From positions 133,655 through 197,654 of the forward strand of contig NMRB01000854.1 of assembly GCA_002633025.1 (NCBI GenBank): DNA of 64,000 bases, in the 5' to 3' direction. Position numbers and translations under genes: made by a program. Positions within the stretch are counted from its first letter, which is position 1. The number at the start of each line of letters is the position of its first letter. The stretch is from Notospermus geniculatus. Taxonomy: Eukaryota > Nemertea > Pilidiophora > Heteronemertea > Lineidae. Under the pieces are notes generated by a model. The model was not told the DNA's origin. It worked only from the letters and a program-made list of their open reading frames with translations, and searched no databases. Shown one piece after another: positions 51,101 through 53,681 of the stretch.

Positions 51101-51804
51101 AAAGCGTATTCATGTTCATCGTCTGACCCGTGGTCGTGATCATGTGACCCGTGGTCGTGATCATGTGACCCGTGGTCGTGATCATGTGACCCGTGGTCGT
51201 GATCATGTGACCCGTGGTCATGATCATGTGACCCGTGGTCATGATCATGTGCCCCGTGGTCATGCGAACCATGGTCATGTGACCCATGATCATGGTTATC
51301 ATGGTCACCGTCATCATCAATCGCGTGGACGTGATTCTCATGAAACTCCTTAAAAAGTCCCCTATTCCAATGATCCGCCAGCGAATGTCTAATCTTGATA
51401 TTCCCAAGTCCAAGGCTGAACATCAAATGCTCAAACCCCTCGTAGGATATAGTCCCATCTTTTCCATACTTATCAAAAAGTAACTTCAAGAAATATTCCT
51501 GTTTATCTTTGCGTTCTATTTCTTTATCGCGAACGTTCGGTTCTGTCGATTGGTAGTCTACATTCAAAACATCCTCCGTGATTGTCTCTGGAGCTGTTGT
51601 GACGCTCTCCTGCAAACTAGCGCCATCTGTGTTCTGGTTTTTAACAAATGTTGTGGAATTCTCCGGGTGCACGAAACTCGACGGTGTTGTGGTCGTTCCG
51701 TTAGTCTCGCACGAGTGAAGTCGTGTCTGGAATGCTAGAAGCATTAGACAGACGACGCAATATTGTCGACTGATTCTCCCGCACATTTTGATTTTTACAG
51801 CCAT
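5963..51804 (-). CDS. SLC39A: LIV-1 family ZIP zinc transporter (ZIP6/ZIP10-like), complete, nine coding exons
   Basis: Plasma-membrane ZIP carrier moving zinc, and perhaps other divalent metals, into the cytosol. Nine exons join in frame to 785 residues: 50875-51804, 21731-22007, 20886-21055, 12493-12675, 10697-10817, 7138-7407, 6941-7021, 6403-6590, 5963-6100. In order: signal peptide (to about 30); helix/EF-like [20 protein letters not shown] (105-124); His-rich tract (157-230); Cys-flanked CPAIIYQID core (311-353); second His tract (364-385); N-glycosylation site NRT at 388; membrane segments near 409-430, 437-456, 490-509, 628-650, 653-673, 690-712, 716-736 and 758-777; a 608-622 His loop; metal-site motifs HNFSDG (642-647) and HELPHELGD (671-679). 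The length suits human ZIP6/ZIP10. The YG..G.(L/I)S..G.E.L...LGLG segment and CPAII core favour the ZIP6/ZIP10/ZIP5 branch; the exact paralogue is uncertain. The first Met (51804) has a weak context and the frame stays open upstream, so a coding 5' exon is not excluded. A second Met at 51786 would also leave a good signal peptide. Confidence 0.95.
6242..6387. promoter_or_regulatory. Cluster of seven TGACCTTGA nuclear-receptor half sites in the last SLC39A intron
   Basis: Perfect TGACCTTGA at 6242, 6254, 6281, 6293, 6327, 6339 and 6379, with one inverted CAAGGTCA at 6304. The motif is the complement of TCAAGGTCA, the monomeric NR5A/ERR-type element. The run is semi-tandem, so it may simply be a short tandem repeat; the arms of the palindrome at 9110-10561 also carry this word. 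Confidence 0.45.
6403..6590 (-). CDS. SLC39A: SLC39A coding exon 8: membrane segments 6 and 7
   Basis: The acceptor is AATTCCAG. It encodes [20 protein letters not shown] and then [20 protein letters not shown], which match the last third of LIV-1 ZIPs very closely. It ends in phase 0 at ATG|GTATGT. Confidence 0.97.
6676..6922. mobile_element. Palindromic MITE, TAGAC family, copy 1
   Basis: About 247 bp. The ends TAGACGATTCTCGAA and GTTTGAGAACAGTCAGTCTA lead into inverted GCAGATCTGCGCACTTCCG / CGGTGGAAGTGTGCAGATCT blocks. It fills most of a 350-bp intron. Related copies are at 22199-22450, 23037-23281, 44963-45062 and 45603-45847. Confidence 0.85.
6941..7021 (-). CDS. SLC39A: SLC39A coding exon 7: HELPHELGD signature
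   Basis: An 81-bp exon after a CATTTTAG acceptor. It encodes [20 protein letters not shown] and then HELPHEL (671-677). The LIV-1 signature is completed by Gly-Asp across the next junction. Its intron to exon 6 is only 116 bp. Confidence 0.97.
7138..7407 (-). CDS. SLC39A: SLC39A coding exon 6: His loop and TM4 metal site
   Basis: The acceptor is CTTCCAG. It encodes an acidic loop, [16 protein letters not shown] (608-623), then [21 protein letters not shown]642, N643 and D646 are expected metal ligands in membrane segment 4. It leaves in phase 1 at ATAG|GTACGT. Confidence 0.97.
7693..7805 (+). repeat. SINE family A fragment
   Basis: Retains a decayed box-B-like GGTTCGATCATAA and the family core TCTCTGGGCACTCTTG followed by TTTCCTCCTGCTGTA. 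Truncated at the 5' side. Confidence 0.6.
7957..8184. mobile_element. MITE with TA target duplication
   Basis: TATAGAGGTTCTTCACGTGA and TAAAGAACTCTATA form the ends with a TA duplication. The element has internal TGACGTCA and CACGTGAC motifs in both arms and an inverted GCCATATTGGCCG / GGCCAATATGGC block. A Tc1/mariner-type source is likely. Confidence 0.8.
8886..9058. repeat. Minisatellite, about 16-24 bp units
   Basis: Repeats of AAGGTCTGTGGCAGCACAC with spacers of ACAAAC or CAAA; at least seven units, the last ones nearly identical. Confidence 0.85.
9110..10561. repeat. 1.45-kb palindrome (two about 720-bp inverted arms)
   Basis: The sequence folds about a centre near 9835. The left arm 9110-9830 is inverted as 9840-10561 with only scattered mismatches; the least conserved part is 60-90 bp from the centre. 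Each arm holds an identical-register 81-codon open frame (9502-9747 minus, 9924-10169 plus; begins [15 protein letters not shown]). I recognise no domain in it and its conservation is explained by arm identity. It lies in the intron between SLC39A coding exons 5 and 6. Likely a foldback-type transposon. Confidence 0.9.
10697..10817 (-). CDS. SLC39A: SLC39A coding exon 5: cytosolic loop
   Basis: The acceptor is TTTTGCAG. It encodes [20 protein letters not shown] and then [20 protein letters not shown], and leaves in phase 1 at AAAG|GTGAGT. The residues are not conserved in general, but both junction phases fit the flanking exons and the frame is open, so the exon is well supported. Confidence 0.85.
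11508..11885. repeat. Minisatellite built on GCCTCACTTGACAGAGTA
   Basis: About fifteen degenerate units of 20-30 bp with the core TGCCTCACTTGACAGAGTAA, in the intron between SLC39A coding exons 4 and 5. Confidence 0.85.
12150..12420. repeat. 15-bp minisatellite (TGTACTTCAATCAAT)
   Basis: Seventeen or so units of a 15-bp repeat. Because 15 is a multiple of three it leaves an open plus-strand frame ([11 protein letters not shown]...), which I judge fortuitous. It ends 75 bp short of SLC39A coding exon 4. Confidence 0.9.
12493..12675 (-). CDS. SLC39A: SLC39A coding exon 4: His loop and membrane segment 3
   Basis: The acceptor is CGTTCCAG, phase 0 in and out, 61 codons (residues 460-520). It encodes [16 protein letters not shown], then [20 protein letters not shown] (TM3) and a basic HRRRKPKK cytosolic tail. 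The donor is AAG|GTGAGA. Confidence 0.95.
12833..12957. repeat. Tandem duplication of about 62 bp with poly-C
   Basis: Two copies of a unit containing CTCTCACG(A/T)GGAGTGGC, a C9-10 run and AGTTG. Confidence 0.7.
12999..13325. mobile_element. CAGGG-ended MITE with 5-bp duplication TCACT
   Basis: The ends CAGGGTTTCCGCCAGA and TCTGGCGGAAACCCTG are flanked by TCACT on both sides (12994-12998, 13326-13330). The interior holds long A-runs and T-runs that can fold on each other. Related ends occur at 49018-49374 and 56574-56724. Confidence 0.9.
13331..14125. other. Intronic stretch without recognised features
   Basis: Nothing supported: short frames only, no repeat or motif that I could recognise. 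Confidence 0.5.
14131..14281. repeat. 31-bp minisatellite, five units
   Basis: Units start at 14131, 14162, 14193, 14224 and 14255 with core GGAAACCAGAGCTGCCAAG. Confidence 0.95.
14327..14745 (-). repeat. tRNA-headed SINE family B, one full copy plus a 5'-side fragment
   Basis: Read on the minus strand, a tRNA-like head (box-A-like TAGCTGAGTGGTTATCACG, box B GGTTCAAATCC) is followed by a body ending in CCAGGGCCAAAAATGC. The body segment GAAGAGGCCATCTCAAG...TTTTACTTGCCC occurs twice (from 14366 and 14550). A second full copy lies at 33440-33725. Confidence 0.8.
15176..15525. mobile_element. CAGGGGCGGATCC-ended MITE with 5-bp duplication AGGGC
   Basis: The left end CAGGGGCGGATCC and right end AGGATCCTGCCTG are flanked by AGGGC (15171-15175 and 15526-15530). 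Its inner TTTTACAGATTTGTTGGCC word recurs in 26042-26214 and, inverted, in 29348-29502. It contains a single N at 15251. Confidence 0.85.
16302..16490 (+). repeat. tRNA-derived SINE family E
   Basis: A box-A-like GGTGGTGTAGCGGTTTGGG and box B GGGTTTGAATCCC precede a body GTGGGACTTTGGGCAAGTC ... CTCTCTCCACCCAGGTGTA. A diverged copy is at 55826-55990. Confidence 0.8.
16593..16739. mobile_element. GGGCCGTATGCACC-ended MITE
   Basis: GGGCCGTATGCACCAA and TTGGTGCATACGGCCC ends; inverted arms continue through AAGATTATCTTGAACTCAGG. About 147 bp. The first nine bases match the other GGGCCGTAT family (34506, 44770). Confidence 0.85.
16879..17230. mobile_element. MITE with TTAA target duplication
   Basis: The ends AGGAGCTCGACGTCCAAG and CTTGGACGTCCAGCTCCT are flanked by TTAA at 16875-16878 and 17231-17234. 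352 bp, non-coding. Confidence 0.85.
17475..17560 (+). repeat. SINE head fragment
   Basis: GAGTGGTGTAGTGGAGATAT (box-A-like) and GGTGATGGGTTCAACTATC (box-B-like) with no clear body. Confidence 0.5.
17680..17795 (+). repeat. Dispersed repeat shared with 38517-38615
   Basis: GACATCCCGGTCCTGATCAA through GTGTGCTGCCCTCTATC to AGGATCCCCAT is shared by the two places with few differences. Confidence 0.75.
18492..18661. mobile_element. Palindromic repeat with CAGACGAC ends, single copy
   Basis: The end GAGCAGACGTATCTTCTG is inverted as CAGAAGATGTCGTCTGCTG; the middle contains GAAGAAACATTCTTCAGATGG. Two more copies sit in tandem at 26754-27071. Confidence 0.75.
18745..20035. other. Intronic stretch without recognised features
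   Basis: Short frames only and no repeat recognised. AT-rich parts near 19480-19600. Confidence 0.5.
20038..20270 (+). repeat. tRNA-headed SINE family G, copy 1
   Basis: The head GGTCAGAGTGGGGAAGTGG ... GGTCCAGGTTTGATC runs into a body CCAATAGGAGCCGTCAGTG ... GCGGACCCATTCATTC ... CTTTTGGCAATACAC. The same head-body order recurs at 36878-37235, and the body inverted at 50750-50828. This supports one real element, not a chance junction. Confidence 0.8.
20322..20540. repeat. Degenerate minisatellite (CCTTACTTTTGGGACAAGAA)
   Basis: Five or six units of roughly 28-60 bp repeat TTGGCCTTACTTTTGGGAC. It explains the 186-codon open frame across 20201-20761. Confidence 0.8.
20886..21055 (-). CDS. SLC39A: SLC39A coding exon 3: membrane segments 1 and 2
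   Basis: The acceptor is TGTTTCAG. It encodes [20 protein letters not shown] through [19 protein letters not shown] (residues 403-459), the typical TM1-TM2 block of LIV-1 ZIPs. It ends in phase 0 at CAT|GTAAGT. Confidence 0.95.
21215..21646. mobile_element. CCGGTTCC-ended MITE, copy 1 (expanded)
   Basis: Inverted relative to a shorter copy at 48232-48507. Both carry GGGGAACAACTCAGTTT near one end and ATTAGTTCCGCCGGTTCC at the other, with GACGTTGCTCTTCGGTCTG in the middle. This copy has about 150 extra bases in its right half and occupies most of the 675-bp intron between SLC39A coding exons 2 and 3. Confidence 0.8.
21731..22007 (-). CDS. SLC39A: SLC39A coding exon 2: CPAII core and second His tract
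   Basis: The acceptor is TTTTCCAG and it enters at phase 0 after 28.9 kb of intron. It encodes residues 311-402: Cys311, [18 protein letters not shown], Cys353, then [19 protein letters not shown] and an NRT sequon. This is the membrane-proximal cysteine-flanked domain of ZIP6/10 that is related to the prion protein ectodomain. It leaves in phase 1 at GAAG|GTAAGA. Confidence 0.95.
22199..22450. mobile_element. Palindromic MITE, TAGAC family, copy 2 (inverted)
   Basis: Starts CAGACCGTTCTCAAATTGAC and ends GAATTCGAGAATGAATGGTCTA; opposite orientation to the 6676-6922 copy. Confidence 0.85.
22925..23320. repeat. Minisatellite (ACAGATGGACCTCCCTATTG) interrupted by a MITE
   Basis: Four units lie in 22925-23036 and two in 23282-23320. 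The TAGAC-family element at 23037-23281 sits between them. Confidence 0.85.
23037..23281. mobile_element. Palindromic MITE, TAGAC family, copy 3, inside a minisatellite
   Basis: Taking out TAGACAATTCTC...GAATCGTCTA restores the array word CCTCCCTATTGCGGG, so the element ends are fixed by the host repeat. Confidence 0.88.
23778..24240. mobile_element. Palindromic element rich in GCGACTGATCAGTCGC words
   Basis: The ends AGCCAGGCGTACACCGCA and TATGTATGCTAGGCTTA are imperfect inverted repeats leading to TTGCGACTGG / CCAGTCGCAA. A fragment of the same end occurs at 36409-36447. Confidence 0.65.
24735..24815 (-). repeat. SINE family B head fragment
   Basis: Minus-strand box-A-like TGGCCTAGTGGTTGTCGTG and a box-B-like GGTTCAAAACAGCC without the body. 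Confidence 0.5.
25316..25470 (-). repeat. tRNA-derived SINE family A
   Basis: Minus-strand head GGCTGTCAGAGTGGTGCAGT ... GGGTTCAGTCCCC followed by the core GGGCAATCTGGTTTCCTCC and TGCTGTGCA. Confidence 0.8.
26042..26214. mobile_element. CAGGGGCGGATCC-ended MITE
   Basis: CAGGGGCGGATCCAGGAT left end and ATGATCTGCGCCTG right end. Same inner word TTTACAGATTTGTTGGCC as 15176-15525. No duplication is visible (flanks ACCGC and ATCAC). Confidence 0.75.
26754..27071. repeat. Tandem dimer of the CAGACGAC-ended element
   Basis: Two 163-bp units, each with AAGTTTTCT(G/A)A(C/T)GGCTAAG, GAAGAAACATTCTTCAGATGG and GACAGAAGATG(T/C)CGTCTGCTGG. Related to 18492-18661. Confidence 0.85.
27739..27859. mobile_element. 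Half copy of ATAGA(T/C)GATATCAC MITE family
   Basis: Matches the right half of 31700-31938 from GATCGCTGAAACAAC to TGGAGTGATAGAGTCTAT. Confidence 0.8.
27870..29340. other. Intronic stretch without recognised features
   Basis: No supported exon, repeat family or motif. Confidence 0.5.
29348..29502. mobile_element. CAGG-ended MITE with 5-bp duplication GCGAT
   Basis: The left end CAGGAGCAGATCCAG and right end CCTGGATCCACCCCGG are flanked by GCGAT (29343-29347, 29503-29507). The inner word GGCCAACAAATCTGTAAAA is the complement of that in 15176-15525. Confidence 0.75.
29802..30164. mobile_element. CAGTG-ended MITE with 5-bp duplication TACCG
   Basis: The ends CAGTGTTAATTCTAGG and CCTAGAATTAACACTG are flanked by TACCG (29797-29801, 30165-30169). 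An A20/T20 hairpin lies at about 29899-29938. Confidence 0.92.
30850..30940 (+). repeat. SINE head fragment
   Basis: AGCCAAGTGGCAGAGTTCTT (box-A-like) and GTCTCGGGTTCGATTCCC (box B). Confidence 0.5.
31051..31164. mobile_element. Short palindromic MITE (114 bp)
   Basis: TAAACATAAAGTCGTGTCC and GGACACGACTTTATGTTTA are perfect ends; arms continue to CCCCAACCG / CGGTTGGGG. Confidence 0.85.
31700..31938. mobile_element. ATAGATGATATCACTCC-ended palindromic MITE, copy 1
   Basis: About 115-bp arms with GAGTGCAGCACC, GTCAGCGTCATGACGTCC and a GTTTC-ATGATCG centre. The second copy is at 40216-40455. Confidence 0.88.
31975..32135 (-). repeat. tRNA-derived SINE family A
   Basis: Minus-strand GGCTGTCGAAGTGGTGCAGT head, GGTTCAATCC box B, core GGGCACTCTGGTTTCCTCC. 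The body continues left into TATGCCATATTTGGCATTC. Confidence 0.8.
32670..33147. other. Assembly gap (478 N)
   Basis: Abuts a 35-bp tandem array on its right, so the missing bases are probably more repeat units and the true length is unknown. Confidence 0.95.
33148..33400. repeat. 35-bp minisatellite next to the gap
   Basis: Seven units with core CCCTGTAAACCCACCTTTAT; variation is limited to a few positions. Confidence 0.95.
33410..33725 (-). repeat. tRNA-headed SINE family B, copy 2
   Basis: Minus-strand GATAGCCGAGTGGTTATCTC and GGTCCCGGGTTCGAATCC, then a body through GGGCAAGTAAAAGACCCC to TTACCGGGGACAATAAAGC. The head has an intact box A and B but no acceptor-stem pairing suitable for a working tRNA. 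Confidence 0.85.
34294..34450 (-). repeat. tRNA-derived SINE family A
   Basis: Same core (TGTGGGCACTCTGGTTTCC on the minus strand) and GTGAGAGTGGTGCAGTGG head. The left-hand tail continues through AATGCCGTATTTTTAGC. Confidence 0.8.
34506..34624. mobile_element. GGGCCGTATTTTAGAAC-ended MITE, copy 1
   Basis: GGGCCGTATTTTAGAACATT and AACGTTCTAAAATACGACCC ends, about 119 bp. Same family as 44770-44893. Confidence 0.9.
35010..35140. repeat. Degenerate 31-bp minisatellite
   Basis: Units GTCCTCATTGCAGAAGTACC and GTCCTCATCACAGGAGTACC start at 35010 and 35041 and decay to the right. It explains the 96-codon open frame at 34940-35230. Confidence 0.65.
35645..35900 (+). repeat. Dispersed repeat (GCCCCCTGGTGGCCA)
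   Basis: GTGCCCCCTGGTGGCCACAT ... ACATCAAATTGCACC ... CACAAAGTGCCCCCTACAGG. A short relative at 48185-48226 shares CCCCTGGTGGCCATATTTTA and CATCAAATCGCA. Confidence 0.6.
36878..37235 (+). repeat. tRNA-headed SINE family G, copy 2 (full)
   Basis: The head GGCTGTCAGAGTGGTGCAGT with GTCCCAGGTTCGTTCCC passes through a family-A-like middle (ACTCATTTGACAGCGTCGAT) into the body CAATAGGAGCTGTCAGTGAG to CTTTTGGCAATACACATG. Confidence 0.8.
37605..37840 (+). repeat. tRNA-derived SINE family A, plus orientation
   Basis: GGAGTGGCGTAGTGGAAACA, GTCGAGGGTTCAATCCC, then GGGGGGCTCTGGTTTCCTCC and a tail ending near CAATGCCCTGAGTTGGC. Confidence 0.8.
38517..38775. repeat. Dispersed repeat followed by partial SINE family A
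   Basis: 38517-38615 matches 17680-17795. 38630-38775 is a minus-strand SINE A tail and core (ACTCCAGTTTCCTCCTGCTG complement) lacking its tRNA head. Confidence 0.7.
39346..39430. repeat. Repeat shared with 52908-52975
   Basis: GGTGAAAGACATAGCTTCC, CCGGACTCGAACCCACGG and ACCCTCGCA recur as GGTGAAAGACATTGTTTCC, CCAGATTCGAACCCACAG and ACCCTCGCA. The CGAACCCACGG word is a box-B complement, so a minus-strand tRNA head is likely. Confidence 0.6.
39759..40214. repeat. Head-to-head pair of SINE family A copies
   Basis: A minus-strand copy (39785-40008, GGCGCAATGGAAACATCGGC, GGTTCGATTCCC) meets a plus-strand copy (40009-40214, GTCAGAGTGGTGCAATGC) at their tRNA ends. Both retain the body through to the CAAT... 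end. The pair can fold into a long hairpin. Confidence 0.85.
40216..40455. mobile_element. ATAGACGATATCACTCC-ended palindromic MITE, copy 2
   Basis: Directly follows the SINE pair. The ends are ATAGACGATATCACTCC and GGATTGATATCATCTAT; the inner blocks GTCAGCGTCATGACGTCC are shared with 31700-31938. Confidence 0.88.
41180..42765. repeat. Irregular ATGACATCAG repeat field split by a transposon
   Basis: From 41180 to 41740, GACATCAG/ATGTCAG words recur at irregular spacing, ending in CATAACTCCAGCATGATGTC. The same word resumes at 42690 as CATAACTCCAGCATGACGTT. Confidence 0.7.
41748..42680. mobile_element. 933-bp non-autonomous element with TTAA duplication
   Basis: The ends AGCTGACGTGAATGAACAAA and GTTCATTCACGTCAGCT are flanked by TTAA at 41744-41747 and 42681-42684. 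Subterminal inverted blocks GGTGGCGCCACTGTATTC / GAATACAGTGGCGCCACC lie about 120-150 bp inside. No transposase frame. Confidence 0.9.
43446..43719. mobile_element. CAGG-ended MITE with 5-bp duplication TAGGC
   Basis: CAGGCGCGGATCCAG left and AAGGATCCGCACCTG right, flanked by TAGGC (43441-43445, 43720-43724). The interior shares GAAATCGCATCT with 59750-60009. Confidence 0.9.
44394..44960. repeat. 54-bp minisatellite, in-frame, interrupted by a MITE
   Basis: Units start at 44394, 44448, 44502, 44556, 44610, 44664 and 44718, and a further unit follows the insertion at 44894-44960. A unit carries GTGCTGGATCCTAGTTCATC and is 18 codons long, so a plus-strand frame ([14 protein letters not shown] repeats) stays open from 44400 to 44783. 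I see no splice context or start that makes it a real gene. Confidence 0.93.
44770..44893. mobile_element. GGGCCGTATTTTAGAAC-ended MITE, copy 2, with TAT duplication
   Basis: Inserted in the 54-bp array; the array word GACTATCAG is duplicated as TAT on both sides (44767-44769 and 44894-44896). The 3-bp duplication and GGG ends fit a PIF/Harbinger-like source. Confidence 0.92.
44963..45062. mobile_element. TAGAC-family MITE, half copy
   Basis: CCATTGCTGAATCATGGATT through GGAAGTGCACAGATCTGCG; truncated at the centre and joined to the end of the 54-bp array. Confidence 0.75.
45503..45600 (+). repeat. SINE head fragment
   Basis: GGCAAAGTGGTACAGTGC, TTATGGGTTCAATCCCC, then CTTATGTGATAGAAAGGACG; it runs straight into the next MITE. 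Confidence 0.6.
45603..45847. mobile_element. Palindromic MITE, TAGAC family, copy 4
   Basis: TAGACGATTCTCGAATCC and GTTGATTTGAGAATTGTCTA ends; same orientation as 6676-6922. Confidence 0.88.
45860..47385. other. Intronic stretch without clear features
   Basis: Two AGGCCTTCCTGGTGCA words (46211, 46349) and a weak inverted AATTTGAAGA block near 46960-47030. No exon supported. Confidence 0.5.
47390..47590 (-). repeat. tRNA-derived SINE family A (partly deleted)
   Basis: Minus-strand GGCGCAATGGAAACATCGGC head and GGGCACTCCGGTTTCCTCC core; a stretch between box B and core is missing. Confidence 0.75.
47621..47749. mobile_element. GGAGGTTAGAAATC-ended MITE (129 bp)
   Basis: GGAGGTTAGAAATCAAAC and GTTTGATTTCTAAACCTCC ends; arms continue to AAACGTAAAC / GTTTACGTTT. 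Confidence 0.85.
48232..48507. mobile_element. CCGGTTCC-ended MITE, copy 2
   Basis: GGAACCGGCGG and CACGCCGGTTCC ends, with inner GAACAACTCAGTTTT / AAACTGAGTTGTTC. Shares its centre with 21215-21646 in reverse orientation. Confidence 0.82.
49018..49374. mobile_element. CAGTG/CCCTG-ended MITE with 5-bp duplication ATCTG
   Basis: CAGTGTTTCATACAGAGG left and CTGGCGGAAACCCTG right, flanked by ATCTG (49013-49017, 49375-49379). A large A-run/T-run block lies at 49247-49336. Confidence 0.88.
49376..49570 (+). repeat. SINE family A, diverged plus-strand copy
   Basis: TATGGGTTCAATTCC (box B), TTGATACATGATATGATAGAG, then CCAAGCACTCTGGTTTCC. Confidence 0.65.
50750..50828 (-). repeat. SINE family G body fragment (inverted)
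   Basis: GGTCCGCCAGGCATTGAATT and GCCGTAGTGACACCTATTGG are the complement of the family G body; ends 46 bp from the SLC39A donor. Confidence 0.7.
50875..51804 (-). CDS. SLC39A: SLC39A coding exon 1: signal peptide and His-rich ectodomain
   Basis: The exon begins at 51842 after a GGTTTCAG acceptor, so at least one upstream exon exists. It encodes residues 1-310: hydrophobic signal [12 protein letters not shown], Ser/Thr-rich linker with NGT and NST sequons, helix-loop segment at 105-137, a His-Asp-His-Gly-Ser repeat at 157-230, then an acidic/Ser-Thr tail. It ends in phase 0 at AAG|GTATGT. Confidence 0.93.
51123..51300 (-). repeat. 21-bp coding repeat (His-Asp-His-Asp-His-Gly-Ser)
   Basis: Seven to eight units TGACCCGTGGTCGTGATCATG on the plus strand inside SLC39A coding exon 1; the leftmost four are identical. 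Shorter 15-bp units (GACCATGGTTCGCAT-like) lie at the protein's N-terminal side. It encodes the metal-binding tract at residues 167-227. Confidence 0.93.
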
Positions 51805-51964
51805 CCAAAAGATCCACCACTGACACTCGCTTCCTGGCTGACCTGAAACCACAAAAAAAGAAAAGTCCTTAGTTCTTGTGACTGAGTGTGACCCCTTGTT
51901 GAAGATCAACTGTTTATTGGTCCAAGGACCCAATACAAGCTTTCGACAAGGTGCCAATCCACGT

Positions 51965-52077
51965 GAGAGTTTTCTCGCATTATTTGTTTCCTCACGGCTT
52001 ATGCTGAGACCAATGACACAAACAACTGCTCATAGTCAAGTTGCCCATTGAGAGCCAACTTGCGCAAGAAAACTCTC
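51965..52077. mobile_element. GAGAGTTTTC-ended MITE, copy 1
   Basis: GAGAGTTTTCTCGCA and TGCGCAAGAAAACTCTC ends; shares AATGACACAAACAACTG and TTGCCCATTG with 52393-52551. It lies 122 bp upstream of the first SLC39A coding exon. Confidence 0.8.
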
Positions 52078-52392
52078 CTGTCAATAAGCACCTTTACTGT
52101 GTCTTCATCAGGCGTGAAGACTATTGGATAATATAACATACCATACACGCGTTGCAATGTAAATATAGGGATTAGCAAGAGGAAGTAACATGCGTCTTTA
52201 CAAAGGAGCAATGTTTATTGTAGCAATCACAAGCTATAGTGGGACAGGAACCCACTGTCACAGTTTAGTCAAAACAGTCAAATTTACCAGAATGTTTATG
52301 TTCACAGTTACGCCTCTGTGTTGTTTCAGGCAATTGTCATTGTAACATTATTTTTATGGGCAGTCCAGTTTTGGGAGTAAGCTCCTCCACTT

Positions 52393-52551
52393 GACAGTTT
52401 TCTTGCAGAAGTTGGCTCACAATGGGCAAATCAACTGTGATCAGTTGTTTGTGTCATTGGTCTCAGCGTACATGTAATTGTAAGCCCTAATATAAGGAAA
52501 CAAACAATGGTGAATTGCCCATTGTGAGCCAACTTCTGCGAGAAAACTGTC
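52393..52551. mobile_element. GACAGTTTTC-ended MITE, copy 2
   Basis: GACAGTTTTCTTGCAGAAG and CTTCTGCGAGAAAACTGTC ends; arms continue through TTGGCTCACAATGGGCAA. Confidence 0.9.
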
Positions 52552-52567
52552 ATGAGGAGAGGCACCT

Positions 52568-52719
52568 TTAAGCTACGTTTGGTTTAGCTGACACGCGGAA
52601 TGCGGATTGCGGAACGCGGAAGCGGAAAATGCAATGCATTTCGCATACAACATATCGCTTCCGCCGGGGATTCCACATCCCAATACTGCATTCCGGATGT
52701 CTGGTAAATGCAGCTTTAG
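52568..52719. mobile_element. Possible MITE with AGCT ends
   Basis: TTTAAGCTACGTTTGG and AAATGCAGCTTTAG are imperfect inverted ends with GCGGAATGCGG / CTGCATTCCGG inside. The flanks TTTA/TTAG may be a decayed TTAA site. Confidence 0.5.
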
Positions 52720-53681
52720 TCTTCCATCTTGAGAGTGGACAGTCTCACTTCTTGGGCAACCCTCTATCCGGGACACCAGAGTACAGTCCCTCATTGGTCA
52801 CTGCCATTTGGTCTGACCTACAATCACTGGGACACCACTCAATTAGGGGTCCCTATCTTACAAGTAATGTGCATTGCCCAGTTGTTCATGAAATAGAAAC
52901 GGGTTTCTAAGGTGAAAGACATTGTTTCCTACCAGATTCGAACCCACAGACCCTCGCACAGTTGTTCAATGTAAAATAGCAATCAGTTGCCCTTGTACGC
53001 CAATACGTCCAAAACAGTTCTGGATAAATAATTCAAAATAACTTATGGATTTATGAGAAGCTTGTTATGTGAAGCACTGGCTGTTCTAGCAATGCCGTTC
53101 ACCCCTCCATTATTTAAAGTGGTTTTCATGGAATTTCAACACACACTCCACAGTATACCAGAACCTATACCATATATGTTGTCACGTATTGGGTGTCACT
53201 TTCAATGACCAATTCAAACACTGCATTAATCAATGGGTGCTCCAAGTTGACACAACAGCCATGTGAAGCAATATGGCTGTTCCCAGAGATGTGCATCCCC
53301 GAAGACAGACATGAAATTGAAAGCACATTTGTTTGTTTTTTAAGGCAAATAAAGTCAGTAAAGTTACATGAGGATCCGCAAATAGGCAAGCCTAGCAACA
53401 GCTGAACTCAACACCCACCACATCCTGGCACTGACCTCCATTCTTCCCGTAATATTTAATTGGCGAATAAATGGGAAAATGGGAAACATGCCAACTCTCT
53501 CATAATGTGAAGGTATACAGTGCTGGGCTGGGTATCTATTGTTCATCGTCAGTAGATATGGATTTCTAGAATGTTTGAACTACCTGAGTACACAGGTAGA
53601 ATGGGAGTGATGAGCAACTTCATTTTATACCACTGTACTTTGTAACAAATACTGGGGCTATACAGGTTGTTCCAATAAAGT

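Noticed and set aside
51063-51353. 96-codon plus-strand frame rich in RGRDHVT repeats, and a 137-codon minus frame rich in HMITTTG
   Set aside because: Shadow frames of the 21-bp His-repeat in SLC39A coding exon 1.
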